Below are positions 37,698 through 47,225 of a DNA stretch of 64,000 nucleotides, in pieces. Location: the NCBI GenBank assembly GCA_016458225.1, contig JAEMGR010000005.1:806001-870000 (forward strand), given 5' to 3'. The translations under genes were made by a program, and so were the position numbers. Origin of the DNA: Myxococcaceae bacterium JPH2. Its GTDB lineage: Bacteria > Myxococcota > Myxococcia > Myxococcales > Myxococcaceae. The notes beneath the pieces are model-generated. The model was given only the letters and a program-made list of their open reading frames with translations. It did not search any database and was not told the DNA's origin. How positions within the stretch are numbered: the stretch's first letter is position 1; each line of letters opens with the position of its first letter.

Positions 37698-38300
37698 ATG
37701 TCCGCCGTCGTGCGCGCAGTGCTGTTGGACCTGGGCAACGTGCTCGTCTTCCACGACAACGCGCGCCTGTTCGCCGCGCTCGGCGCGCGCGCGGGCCTGT
37801 CCGCCGAGGAGGTCGAGCGGCGCCTCTCGGGCACGGGCTGGACGGCCGCCAACCGGGGCGAGCTGGACGCGGAGGGCATCCGCCGCGACGTGTGCGGTGC
37901 GCTGGGCATGGACCTGCCCATGGACGAGTTCGCGCCGCTGTGGAGCTGCCACTTCACGGTGAACGCGTCCGTGCTCCCGCGCGTGGAAGGACTGGAGGGG
38001 CGCGTGAAGCGCATCCTCGTGTCCAACACCAACGCGCTGCACATCGCCCACGTGCGGCCGCTGCTCCCGGTGCTGTCTCGCTTCGACTCACTCGTGCTGA
38101 GCTGCGAGGTGGGCTTCGTGAAGCCCGAGCCCGACATCTTCCGCATCGCCCTGGAGCGCGCGGGCTGTGCGCCGCGCGAGGCCGTCTTCTTCGATGACCT
38201 GCCCGAGTTCGTCGTGGCGGCCGAGGCGTTCGGCCTGCGCGGCCGACTCTTCACGGACGCGGCCACCTTCGACTCGCAGCTCCGAGTCCTCGGGGTGTAG
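37698..38300 (+). CDS. HAD-superfamily hydrolase
   Basis: A 200-residue HAD-like phosphatase. Motif I is LLDLGNVLVF (here with the Asp before Leu-Gly replaced pattern DLGN rather than DxD), motif II LVSNTN, motif III with VKPEPDIF and motif IV FFDDLPEF. A helical cap fills residues 20-95. Proteins with DLGNV/FDD are typical of the YihX/FMN-phosphatase-like group. It follows the chemoreceptor by 18 nt. Confidence 0.85.
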   Translation: MSAVVRAVLLDLGNVLVFHDNARLFAALGARAGLSAEEVERRLSGTGWTAANRGELDAEGIRRDVCGALGMDLPMDEFAPLWSCHFTVNASVLPRVEGLEGRVKRILVSNTNALHIAHVRPLLPVLSRFDSLVLSCEVGFVKPEPDIFRIALERAGCAPREAVFFDDLPEFVVAAEAFGLRGRLFTDAATFDSQLRVLGV

Positions 38301-38307
38301 CGCGCCG

Positions 38308-38910
38308 TCAGCTCCGCGCGTCGCCTCGGCCGAGGAACGAACGCACGCGCGACAGCCACGCGCCTCCGCGCCGGTGCGTCTCGGGACGGTCGATGCGATA
38401 CACGGCCACCGGCAGGCGGATGTTCTTCAGCTCACCGCGCCCCAGCCGCACCGGCTCCGACGACAGCCGTCCCTCCACCTGCCGCACCACCGTCTCGCTG
38501 GCGTAGAGGGTGCCGGGCCGGGCGAGGGACTCGATGCGCGCGGCCAGGTTGACGCCCTCGCCGAAGACGTCCCCATCCCGGTGCGTCACCATGCCCAGGT
38601 GCACGCCCGCTCGCACCGCCACGCGCCGCTCGGTGGCGACGCCGTCGTTGCGGACATCCACCGCGGCCTGCAACTCCAAGGCAAACGACACGGCGGACAT
38701 GCCCGCGTCGAACTCCAAGAGGAAGCCATCCTCCAACCGCTTCACTTCGCGCCCACCGTGGCGAGGCAATAACTCGCGCACGAGCAGGCCATGCTCTTCC
38801 CTCAGGTCTCGCTGAAGGGCGTCATCGTCCCAGCGCTGTCCCGCTGGAGCCTCCATGTCCGTGAACATGATGGCCGATAACTTCCTGGGTTCTGGTGCCT
38901 CGACCGCCAT
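38308..38910 (-). CDS. Class III adenylate/guanylate cyclase-domain protein
   Basis: A 200-residue protein consisting of a single cyclase homology domain. The first metal Asp is in SAIMFTDMEAPAG. KRLEDGFLLEFD carries the substrate Lys and second Asp region, and VFGEGVNLAARIESLA carries the transition-state Asn and Arg. Most catalytic positions are present, so it may make cAMP or cGMP. There is no attached sensor or membrane domain. It converges with the HAD gene 7 nt away. The substrate type cannot be decided without modelling. Confidence 0.82.
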   Translation of the reverse strand: MAVEAPEPRKLSAIMFTDMEAPAGQRWDDDALQRDLREEHGLLVRELLPRHGGREVKRLEDGFLLEFDAGMSAVSFALELQAAVDVRNDGVATERRVAVRAGVHLGMVTHRDGDVFGEGVNLAARIESLARPGTLYASETVVRQVEGRLSSEPVRLGRGELKNIRLPVAVYRIDRPETHRRGGAWLSRVRSFLGRGDARS

Positions 38911-39237
38911 CGCGTGCAGCCTCCCTCCCCCCGGATGCCGACCGCACGATGCTACCCCACCACGGAGCCTGGGTCCTGGTCGCGCCCGCTGCCTCGACCG
39001 GGCCCCGAGGCCCCGGACGGCCCCTCGTCCCGGGGGGACGCGACCGTACGAAGCCAGGACCTGGAAATCACTGCCCTGGCTTCACACGGTACGCGCCGCT
39101 GACGCGACGCACCAACCACCTCCGGGGAAGGCTCGGAGCGCTGTCGCGGACCCGACGCGGCAGGGCGGGCCGCGTAGGGAATGCGCCAGACTCCGGACCT
39201 GGGGGGCAGCCAGGCTGTCCCCTACCCGTCACGGCGG
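38911..39237. other. Gene-free region with an inverted repeat
   Basis: About 330 nt between the end of the S46 peptidase gene and the start of the cyclase gene, both minus strand. No convincing gene. It is very G/C-rich and holds an inverted repeat GAAGCCAGG (39050-39058)/CCTGGCTTC (39075-39083) flanked by CGTAC and GTACG. It probably holds the peptidase terminator and the cyclase promoter, but no promoter motif is clear. Confidence 0.5.
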
Positions 39238-41316
39238 CTACTTCGCCGAGGGCGCGGCCACCTGCTGGGACGCGCGCAGCTCCTGCACCACGCGCGTGGC
39301 GCCGTACACGTGCTCCAGCGCGGCGAGGATGCCGTCACCATGCACGCCCACCGCGCGGTTCGTCTCGGGCACGTAGGCGAAGCGCCCGCCCAGCGACTGC
39401 AGGTTGCCGTCGAAGATGAGGCCCACCACCTGCCCGTCGCGGTTCACCATGGGCGAGCCTGAGTTGCCGCCGATGATGTCGTTCGTCGTCGCCATGTCGA
39501 ACGGCGTGCCCGCGGGCACCTTGCCCTGCGCCTTCATCCACGAGTCCGGCAGCTTGAAGGGGTCCTTGCCCGTGTGACGCGCGTAGGCGCCACCGAACGT
39601 GGTGAGCGCGTCCACCGAGTGGCCGTCCTCCTCCCAGCCCTTCACCACGCCCTGGTTGAGGCGCAGCGTGAAGGTGGCGTCCGGGTAGCCCGCGGTGCCG
39701 TACACCGCCAGGTTCGCGCGCGCGAGGCGCTCACCGTTGCGCTTGAGCACCGACTCCACGGTGTCCTCGTAGCGCTTGCGCGTGGCGCGAGCCTCCGCGT
39801 CCACCTTGCGCGCGAGCTGAATCATCGGATCCTTCGAGGCCTCCACCGCCGCCTTGCCGCCCTCCAGCAGCGCCTGACGGGCCTTCACGTCGCCGAGCTT
39901 CGTGCCCGTCACCAGCGCGCGCGCCAGGTCCGCGGGAGCCTCCTTGCCCAGCACGCGCTGCACGAACGGATCATCCGCGCCCAGCGTCTCGCGCAGCTTG
40001 TTGAAGCTGAAGGTGAGCTGCACCACCTCCAGGTCCGTGGCCACCGGAGCGGCGCGCAGCAACTGCTGACGCAGCGCGGGGAGCTGTCCCTCGGTGTACT
40101 CGCGCAGGCGCTCGGCGTTGGGCTTGGGCAGCTCGTCCGCGGCGCGCACCAGCGTCTCCGCGTAGCCGAACAGCTCAGACAAGAAGCCGTCCCCGGCCTC
40201 CTTCATGCGGTAGCCGGGCAGCATGCGACGGTACGCATCGAGCGCCTGCGTGTTCTCCTCCCACGCGCCCGCCGTGTCTGCCTTCACCTGCGCCTGCGCA
40301 TCGATCCGCTTGCGCAGGTCCGCCTCGTCCTGGCGCTTGCGCGCGAGCAGCGAGGGGTCCGCCAGCGCCTGGTGCCGACCGCGCAGCGCCTTCAGGCCGT
40401 TCTCCACCGCGCGCAGCCGCGAGCGGGTGACGCGGTAGCGCTCCGCCGAGCCGCCCGCGAACTCGCGCAGCGTGCCGCGCAGCTCAGCCAGGTACAGCAG
40501 CGTGTACGGCAGGGCCACGTCGCGCTGGAACTCCAGCTCCGCGACCGTGCTCTTGCGCTCGGTTCCACCAGGATGGCCCGAGACGAACACCAGGTCGCCC
40601 GGCTTCGCGCCCTCCTTCGCCCACGGCAGGTAGTCCGGGCTCTTCGCCGGAGCATCGCCCTGCCACACGCGCAGGAAGGACACGTCGTAGCCATAGCGCG
40701 GGAAGTTGAAGTTGTCCGGGTCGCCGCCGAACGCCGCCATGGAGAACTCGGGGGCGAACACCAGCCGCACGTCCTGGAAGCGGCGGTACTTGTAGAGCTG
40801 ATACTTGCCGCCGTTGAAGAGCGTCACCACGTCACAGCGCACGTCCGCGCTGGTGGCGCACGCGGCCTCCACCGTGGACATCTCCTTCTTCAGCGCCGTG
40901 TTGAACGCCGCGCCGGAGAGTCCCTTCGTCGCCGCGTTCATCTTCGCGGTGACGTCCGTCATCTCCACGAGCTGGTTGGCTTCAATCTTCGGGCAGCGGC
41001 GCTCCTCCTGCGGCGACTTCGCGTAGAAGCCCGTGGCGAGCAGGTCTTCCTTCGGCGAGGACAGGTCCTCGATGCAGCCGCGAGCGCAGTGGTGGTTCGT
41101 CATCACCAGGCCATCCGGCGACACGAAGCTGGCCGAGCAGCCGCCCGCCAGTCGCACGGAGCCGAGCCGAACCTTGTCCAGCCACGCCTGCGTGGGCGCG
41201 AAGCCATACGCCTTCTTCACGGCCTCCGAGGGAAACGCGTCATAGGTCCACATGCCCTCCTCCGCCGAGGCGGGCAGGGAGAGGAGCAGGCCGAGGGCAA
41301 GCAATCTGCGGTGCAC
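39238..41316 (-). CDS. S46-family dipeptidyl peptidase (DPP7/DPP11-like)
   Basis: A 692-residue secreted serine peptidase that removes dipeptides from the N-terminus of oligopeptides. Signal peptide at residues 1-18 (ends PASAEE). The catalytic triad is readable: His in MTNHHCARG, Asp in AAFGGDPDNFNFPRYG, and Ser in IIGGNSGSPMVN. The insert helical domain (about residues 280-560) is typical. GDLVFVSGHPGGTER is another S46 signature. Whether the pocket prefers acidic or hydrophobic residues (DPP11 or DPP7) depends on a residue I cannot align by eye. Lone gene with its own regulation. Confidence 0.92.
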   Translation of the reverse strand: MHRRLLALGLLLSLPASAEEGMWTYDAFPSEAVKKAYGFAPTQAWLDKVRLGSVRLAGGCSASFVSPDGLVMTNHHCARGCIEDLSSPKEDLLATGFYAKSPQEERRCPKIEANQLVEMTDVTAKMNAATKGLSGAAFNTALKKEMSTVEAACATSADVRCDVVTLFNGGKYQLYKYRRFQDVRLVFAPEFSMAAFGGDPDNFNFPRYGYDVSFLRVWQGDAPAKSPDYLPWAKEGAKPGDLVFVSGHPGGTERKSTVAELEFQRDVALPYTLLYLAELRGTLREFAGGSAERYRVTRSRLRAVENGLKALRGRHQALADPSLLARKRQDEADLRKRIDAQAQVKADTAGAWEENTQALDAYRRMLPGYRMKEAGDGFLSELFGYAETLVRAADELPKPNAERLREYTEGQLPALRQQLLRAAPVATDLEVVQLTFSFNKLRETLGADDPFVQRVLGKEAPADLARALVTGTKLGDVKARQALLEGGKAAVEASKDPMIQLARKVDAEARATRKRYEDTVESVLKRNGERLARANLAVYGTAGYPDATFTLRLNQGVVKGWEEDGHSVDALTTFGGAYARHTGKDPFKLPDSWMKAQGKVPAGTPFDMATTNDIIGGNSGSPMVNRDGQVVGLIFDGNLQSLGGRFAYVPETNRAVGVHGDGILAALEHVYGATRVVQELRASQQVAAPSAK

Positions 41317-41446
41317 GGGCGGTCGTCCTTGTCTTCAGTCGTGTCGGGTGAGGGCCCCGTTCTTTCCCGCGACAGGGCGCGCGTCAACCACCCGGCCCTC
41401 CGTGTATTCCAACCGACCACGCAGCGCGTCAGGTATGGTGCGAGTG

Positions 41447-42580
41447 ATGCCCGTGAAGCACCACGTCTACCTCGTCCCCGGATTCTTCGGATTCACCAAC
41501 CTGGGCGAGCTCGTCTACTTCGGCCACGCCTTCGACTACCTGAAGGCGGAGTTGGCTCGGCGCGGCGTGGACGCGGAGGTGGTGATTGTTCCCTCGCACC
41601 CCACGGCCTCCATCCGGCAGCGCGCGGCGGACCTGCATCGGACGGTGCAGGAGACCGCGTCGAAAGACGACGGGCCCATCCACCTCGTGGGGCACTCGAC
41701 GGGAGGACTGGACGCGCGCCTGTTCGTCAGTCCAGGGGCGCAGCTCGCGGACGGGCTCGAGGTAGAGCCGCTGGCTCGGCGCGTGCGGTCCGTGGTGTCC
41801 GTGTCCGCGCCGCATGCGGGCACGCCGCTGGCCTCCTTCTTCCAGGGGATGTTGGGGCAGCGCATCCTGAAGCTGTTGTCGCTCTTCACCATGTACGTGC
41901 TGCGCTACGGCCGACTGCCGTTGCGCGTGGTGTTCCGCTTCGGGCACGTGCTGGCGCGAGCGGATGACAACCTGGGGTGGAAGCACACGCTGTTGGATCA
42001 ACTCTACGACCAGCTCCTCGGGGACTTCTCTTCCGAGCGACGGGACGCGGTGGCGAAGTTCCTGGGCGACGTGGGGCACGACACGTCACTGATTCCGCAG
42101 CTCACGCCCGAGGGCATCGACCTGTTCAACGCGAGCACGCATGACCGGCCGGGCGTGCGGTATGGCTCGGTGGTGACGCAGGCGCGGCCGCCGTCGCTGC
42201 GCACGCGCTTGTCCGCGGGGCTGGATCCGTACGCGCAGCTCACGCACACGATTTATGCGTTCGTGTACAGCCAGACGCAGCGCATGCCGCTGACGGCGCT
42301 GCCGCTGCATACGCCGGCGCAGACCGCGGCGCTGGTGCAGTCCTACGGCGCGATGCCGGGACCCACCGCATGCGATGGAATCGTGCCCACGCGCTCGCAG
42401 GTCCACGGGCGGGTGCTGGCGGCGGTGCGCGCGGACCACCTGGATGCGATTGGGCACTTCGACCAGCCCGCGCACCAGCCGCCGCACGTGGACTGGCTCA
42501 TCTCGGGCTCAGGCTTCCGTCGGCCTCAGTTCGAGGCCATGTGGAAGCGCATCGTGGACTTCCTGCTGCTGGAGACGTAG
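41447..42580 (+). CDS. Alpha/beta-hydrolase lipase/esterase
   Basis: About 377 residues. It begins MPVKHHVYLVPGFFGFTNLG; ATG 41435 is an alternative. PGFFGF is the oxyanion-hole region, the nucleophile elbow is LVGHSTGGLDARLF, and VSVSAPHAGTPLA resembles triacylglycerol lipases. DGIVPTRSQVHG carries an Asp and the His is probably in ADHLDAIGHFD. No signal peptide. It diverges from the peptidase gene, with a 130-nt intergenic region. Confidence 0.85.
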   Translation: MPVKHHVYLVPGFFGFTNLGELVYFGHAFDYLKAELARRGVDAEVVIVPSHPTASIRQRAADLHRTVQETASKDDGPIHLVGHSTGGLDARLFVSPGAQLADGLEVEPLARRVRSVVSVSAPHAGTPLASFFQGMLGQRILKLLSLFTMYVLRYGRLPLRVVFRFGHVLARADDNLGWKHTLLDQLYDQLLGDFSSERRDAVAKFLGDVGHDTSLIPQLTPEGIDLFNASTHDRPGVRYGSVVTQARPPSLRTRLSAGLDPYAQLTHTIYAFVYSQTQRMPLTALPLHTPAQTAALVQSYGAMPGPTACDGIVPTRSQVHGRVLAAVRADHLDAIGHFDQPAHQPPHVDWLISGSGFRRPQFEAMWKRIVDFLLLET

Positions 42581-42589
42581 CGCCCCGGC

Positions 42590-43081
42590 TCAGCCGCGCT
42601 TGAACACGGCGAGGAAGCGGGCCTCGGCGACGAGGAGTCCGTCCACGTCCAGCAGTTGCACGGGCACCCAGGCTTCGGCCTTGTCGCCGCGCTCGCGCAG
42701 CGTGGCTTCGAGGTGGGCGAAGACTTCCGGAGGAGGCTCGCAGACAGCGGTGACGGCGCTCTTGGCCTTGGCGTGGAATTGAACCTCCATGCGGTTGACC
42801 AGGAGCTTGTATTGATTGGGCGGGAAGCGCGTGAAGAGGAGCACGCCCATCGTGAGTTCCATCACGGTCACCTGAGCGCCCAGGTACACGCTGCCCACGT
42901 GGTTCTTCGTCTTGCGATTGAGCGGCACGGAGGCGCGAGTCCGCGAGTTCGACACCTCCTCCACGCGGTAGCCCATGGCCGAGGCGAGCGGGACGATGTT
43001 CTTCACCGCCAACGTCGTCAGCGTGTTGGCCATGCCCGGGGACACCCGGCGCAGCTTCTCCACCATCTCCAGCGCGAACAT
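42590..43081 (-). CDS. Hotdog-fold thioesterase-like protein (DUF4442)
   Basis: About 163 residues. ATG 43081 follows a strong GAGGAG ribosome site. The DUF4442/PaaI-like pattern includes KNHVGSVYLGAQVTVMELTMGVLL, and AKSAVTAVCEPPPEVF. Hotdog proteins cleave or bind acyl-CoA thioesters; the exact substrate is not known. It lies beside two alpha/beta hydrolase genes. Its start is 39 nt after the stop of the upstream hydrolase on the same strand, so an operon is possible. Confidence 0.8.
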   Translation of the reverse strand: MFALEMVEKLRRVSPGMANTLTTLAVKNIVPLASAMGYRVEEVSNSRTRASVPLNRKTKNHVGSVYLGAQVTVMELTMGVLLFTRFPPNQYKLLVNRMEVQFHAKAKSAVTAVCEPPPEVFAHLEATLRERGDKAEAWVPVQLLDVDGLLVAEARFLAVFKRG

Positions 43082-43120
43082 GATTCTCCTCACCGCCCTC
43101 GAGGCGGGTGCGGCGCCATC

Positions 43121-43936
43121 CTACGCGGCGCGGCGCGACGACGGGTCCTCGACCGACGCGAGGAACGCCAGGATGCGCTGGGCACAGGCCTCAGGCTGTT
43201 CCAGCGGGAACAGGTGCGTGGTACCCGCGAGCTTCTCCGTGCGGACATTGGGCACAGTGCGAGCGACACGGGACAGAGCACTCTGGGTCAGCGTGTCGGA
43301 GTCACCGCCACGAAGGACGAGCGTGGGCACGGACACGCCGCGCAGCTGGGCCCAAGGGGAACTGGGTGCGGTCTCGAAGCATCGAGCCTCCCACTCGCGA
43401 GGAATGGTGAGACGGAAGCCACCCTCGGGACGCTCGATAAGTCCGTGAGCGATGTAGTCCTGGAAGCAAGCGGGGTCGAAGCGGGAGAACAGGAGCTTCT
43501 TGCGGTAGCTGAGCGAAGCCAGTTCACGGGTCGGCCAGACCGCACGGCGACGAAGCGCGAGACTCGCGGGAGGCAACCTGTGCACCACGCCGAGCAGGGA
43601 TGCAGCGCGAAGCACCCAAGTGCGCACGCCGGTCATGAGCACAGGGTCCAGGGCTACGACGGAGCGAAAGAGCTGTGGGTGCTTGAGGGAAGCAAACAGC
43701 GTGGCCACACCGCCCATGCTGTGCCCAAGACCGACAATGCGCTCGAATCCTCGGTCGAGGAGGAGCTGAGCCATCTCGTCCGCCAGGTCCTCCCAGCGAC
43801 GAAGTGAGCGAGGATCCGAGCCAGGAACGAAGCACGAGCCGCGCCACGAGTAGACGTGGAAGTGAGGAGTCAGGCGCTCGATGAGCTGGCGATAGGTACC
43901 GGGCGGGAACCCATTGGCATGGGCGAAGTGGAGCAC
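43121..43936 (-). CDS. Alpha/beta hydrolase
   Basis: About 271 residues, starting from GTG 43936 (LHFAHANGFPPGTYRQLI). The elbow is GLGHSMGGVATLF (Ser nucleophile), the acid lies in LVLRGGDSDTLT and the His in EKLAGTTHLFPLEQPE, in correct order. It resembles epoxide hydrolase/haloperoxidase-like hydrolases; no substrate is inferred. It is the last gene before the CRISPR array's left end. Confidence 0.88.
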   Translation of the reverse strand: MLHFAHANGFPPGTYRQLIERLTPHFHVYSWRGSCFVPGSDPRSLRRWEDLADEMAQLLLDRGFERIVGLGHSMGGVATLFASLKHPQLFRSVVALDPVLMTGVRTWVLRAASLLGVVHRLPPASLALRRRAVWPTRELASLSYRKKLLFSRFDPACFQDYIAHGLIERPEGGFRLTIPREWEARCFETAPSSPWAQLRGVSVPTLVLRGGDSDTLTQSALSRVARTVPNVRTEKLAGTTHLFPLEQPEACAQRILAFLASVEDPSSRRAA

Positions 43937-44024
43937 CGGACCGGTGCCACCCTAGTCATCCAGGGACAAAGAAGCGCGCATCGCCTCCCCGCATACCGCA
44001 CCCAGCCCCACCTGTCGCGCCGAA

Positions 44025-44061
44025 CTCAGGGCCCAAGAGCCACACGGACACAAAGAGCGAC
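44025..44061 (-). repeat. Vestigial CRISPR repeat outside the array
   Basis: A 37-nt stretch ending CACAAAGAGCGAC keeps about 15 of the last 19 bases of the array repeat (CACGAGGAGCGAC) but not its other half. It is exactly 34 nt, one spacer length, before the first recognised repeat. It looks like a decayed repeat at the trailer end. Confidence 0.55.
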
Positions 44062-44095
44062 GATTGGCCCTGACTCCGTGTCCAACTGCACGGGT

Positions 44096-47000
44096 ATTTC
44101 AATCCACGCGCCTCACAGTCACGAGGAGCGACCGACCCACCGAAGATGCCGTAGCAAAGCTGACGGTCGTTTCAATCCACGCCCCTCGCACCCACAAGAA
44201 GCGACCTGAGTGCAGTTGGCGGTGGCAGCCCACCCAGAGTTTCAATCCGCGCCCCTCACGGTCACGAGGAGCGACGTTCGCCCACTACGCCTCTTGGTGC
44301 CTGCGCATCCGCCCGTTTCAATCCGCGCTCCTCGCGGTCACGAGGAGCGACCCCTGCGCTGGGGAGCGGTACGGCGGGCATGGTGTTTCAATCCGCGCTC
44401 CTCGCGGTCACGAGGAGCGACAAGCAGTCGCGCTGCACTGCTGGCACCTCGCCAGGTTTCAATCCGCGCTCCTCGCGGTCACGAGGAGCGACAGCGGGAC
44501 AGGGCCGCGCAGCTCCTCATGTACCTGTTTCAATCCGCGCTCCTCGCGGTCACGAGGAGCGACGGCCAGGTTGCCTTCGATTCGCGCCGAGGTGGCGTTT
44601 CAATCCGCGCTCCTCGCGGTCACGAGGAGCGACGACCCGCCGGGATGCGCGGACCAGCGCACTCGAGTTTCAATCCGCGCTCCTCGCGGTCACGCGGAGC
44701 GACGGCCAGGTTGCCTTCGATTCGCGCCGCGGTGGCGTTTCAATCCGCGCGCCTCGCGGTCACGAGGAGCGACGGCCAGGTTGCCTTCGATTCGCGCCGC
44801 GGTGGCGTTTCAATCCGCGCTCCTCGCGGTCACGAGGAGCGACGAACATCCGGGATGCGCTGACCAGCGCAATCGAGTTTCAATCCGCGCTCCTCGCGGT
44901 CACGAGGAGCGACGGCTCTGCTCATGTGCGCGTAATTGGAGGTCTTGTTTCAATCCGCGCTCCTCGCGGTCACGAGGAGCGACATAACAGGACTATTCGT
45001 GTCCGGTATTATTATGGGTTTCAATCCGCGCTCCTCGCGGTCACGAGGAGCGACCATGTTTGAATTTGATTGGGTTGTATCGTGGATGTTTCAATCCGCG
45101 CTCCTCGCGGTCACGAGGAGCGACCCAAAGGGTTTGTCCGTCTCGGAGAAGATAGAGGTTTCAATCCGCGCTCCTCGCGGTCACGAGGAGCGACAACGCC
45201 ACTCAGTTGACCCTCAGGCAGATGGAGGGTTTCAATCCGCGCTCCTCGCGGTCACGAGGAGCGACCTTCAAGAGCACTGAGGCGCGCATCATCCCGCAGT
45301 TTCAATCCGCGCTCATCGCGGTCACGAGGAGCGACATCGTGATTACACAACCAAGACAAGACATGGCGTTTCAATCCGCGCTCCTCGCGGTCACGAGGAG
45401 CGACCATTCTTTACAAACTTCTTCAGCTCTGCATCCAGTTTCAATCCGCGCTCCTCGCGGTCACGAGGAGCGACTCCTGACGTGGGAGCTGGTGCGCGTG
45501 GGCCTGGTTTCAATCCGCGCTCCTCGCGGTCACGAGGAGCGACTGACAAGCAGCGGGCCCTCGTATTGGACGCCATCGTTTCAATCCGCGCTCCTCGCGG
45601 TCACGAGGAGCGACTCGCTACATGAGCCCGGTCAAGCGTGTCAGTTTGTTTCAATCCGCGCTCCTCGCGGTCACGAGGAGCGACAAGCCGATGGTCATCT
45701 AGGATAAGTGCTTGAGTGTTTCAATCCGCGCTCCTCGCGGTCACGAGGAGCGACCATGTCGCTGAGGGCATCCCTGGCGCCGCGCAGGTTTCAATCCGCG
45801 CTCCTCGCGGTCACGAGGAGCGACTGGACCAGCGTCTGGGCCCGGGTCTGCGAAACGGTTTCAATCCGCACTCCTCGCGGTCACGAGGAGCGACAAGCTC
45901 CCGAACCTCGGCACCCTCACGCACGGGTTTCAATCCGCGCTCCTCGCGGTCACGAGGAGCGACATCATGGCTCGGGCCCTTGAGGCTCAACGTCAAGGTT
46001 TCAATCCGCGCTCCTCGCGGTCACGAGGAGCGACTGGACCAGCGTCTGGGCCCGGGTCTGCGAAACGGTTTCAATCCGCACTCCTCGCGGTCACGAGGAG
46101 CGACAAGCTCCCGAACCTCGGCACCCTCACGCACGGGTTTCAATCCGCGCTCCTCGCGGTCACGAGGAGCGACATCATGGCTCGGGCCCTTGAGGCTCAA
46201 CGTCAAGGTTTCAATCCGCGCTCCTCGCGGTCACGAGGAGCGACTGGACCAGCGTCTGGGCCCGGGTCTGCGAAACGGTTTCAATCCGCACTCCTCGCGG
46301 TCACGAGGAGCGACAAGCTCCCGAACCTCGGCACCCTCACGCACGGGTTTCAATCCGCGCTCCTCGCGGTCACGAGGAGCGACATCATGGCTCGGGCCCT
46401 TGAGGCTCAACGTCAAGGTTTCAATCCGCGCTCCTCGCGGTCACGAGGAGCGACTGGACCTGTACCCGGAGGCGTGACCCATGGCGCAGTTTCAATCCGC
46501 GCTCCTCGCGGTCACGAGGAGCGACTTGCCGTCGGGCTTTCGCCCTGGTCGGCACAGGTTTCAATCCGCGCTCCTCGCGGTCACGAGGAGCGACGGGGGC
46601 CTAAACCAACTTTAGGCCCCCTAGGTGTTTCAATCCGCGCTCCTCGCGGTCACGAGGAGCGACGCCATTGCGGCCTCATCGGCCAGCACTGCGTCGTTTC
46701 AATCCGCGCTCCTCGCGGTCACGAGGAGCGACATACGCGTGCCGGCGCCAAACATTCAAGCGCCGGTTTCAATCCGCGCTCCTCGCGGTCACGAGGAGCG
46801 ACCGGTGAGTCGCTTCGTTGCGGAGAACCCCGATTGGTTTCAATCCGCGCTCCTCGCGGTCACGAGGAGCGACACTCGGCCCAGCAGCAGCAGTCCCCCA
46901 CAGGAGTTTCAATCCGCGCTCCTCGCGGTCACGAGGAGCGACAACCCAGCGTACCCGAGGCGGCCGGCGAGGAGCGAGTTTCAATCCGCGCTCCTCGCGG

Positions 47001-47225
47001 TCACGAGGAGCGACCTTGTCGGGCTCGGTGCCGTCCAGGCCCAGCATGTTTCAATCCGCGCTCCTCGCGGTCACGAGGAGCGACGCAGCTCCTGGGGAGA
47101 CTGGACAACGGGCGCGGTGTTTCAATCCGCGCTCCTCGCGGTCACGAGGAGCGACTTTGATATGTGGGTCCAAGATGAACATCATTGTGTTTCAATCCGC
47201 GCTCCTCGCGGTCACGAGGAGCGAC
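44096..47225 (-). CRISPR. CRISPR array, 45 repeats of 37 nt
   Basis: I count 45 repeats of 37 nt and 44 spacers (32-39 nt). On the plus strand the repeat begins GTTTCAATCCGCGCTCCTCG and ends CGGTCACGAGGAGCGAC, with an internal 8-bp stem GCTCCTCG/CGAGGAGC. On the minus strand it ends GGATTGAAAC, the usual 5-prime crRNA handle of type I/III systems. The leftmost repeats (44096, 44169, 44239) carry several changes, as expected at the leader-distal end. Both facts place transcription on the minus strand with the leader to the right of 47225. Repeat start positions run every 69-76 nt. No cas gene lies in the window. Confidence 0.98.
45825..46454 (-). repeat. Three tandem copies of a 210-bp three-spacer CRISPR block
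   Basis: Blocks 45825-46034, 46035-46244 and 46245-46454 each contain the same three spacers (beginning TGGACCAGCGTC, AAGCTCCCGAAC, ATCATGGCTCGG) and the same variant repeat with CCGCACTCC in place of CCGCGCTCC. They appear identical over 210 bp. This is a tandem amplification of array units. Confidence 0.95.

Noticed and set aside
35745-38051. 768-codon minus-strand frame
   Set aside because: It is the shadow of the chemoreceptor and HAD genes; composition is Arg/His/Ala-rich with no domain.
39050-39083. Inverted repeat considered as a small RNA or mobile-element end
   Set aside because: Single copy, no T-run, no flanking duplication or transposase; kept only as part of the intergenic description.
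39574-41967. 797-codon plus-strand frame
   Set aside because: Shadow of the S46 peptidase gene; no recognisable domain over its first 600 codons.
43121-43936. Hydrolase beside the CRISPR array considered as a cas gene
   Set aside because: It has an ordinary alpha/beta-hydrolase elbow and catalytic order and no Cas similarity.
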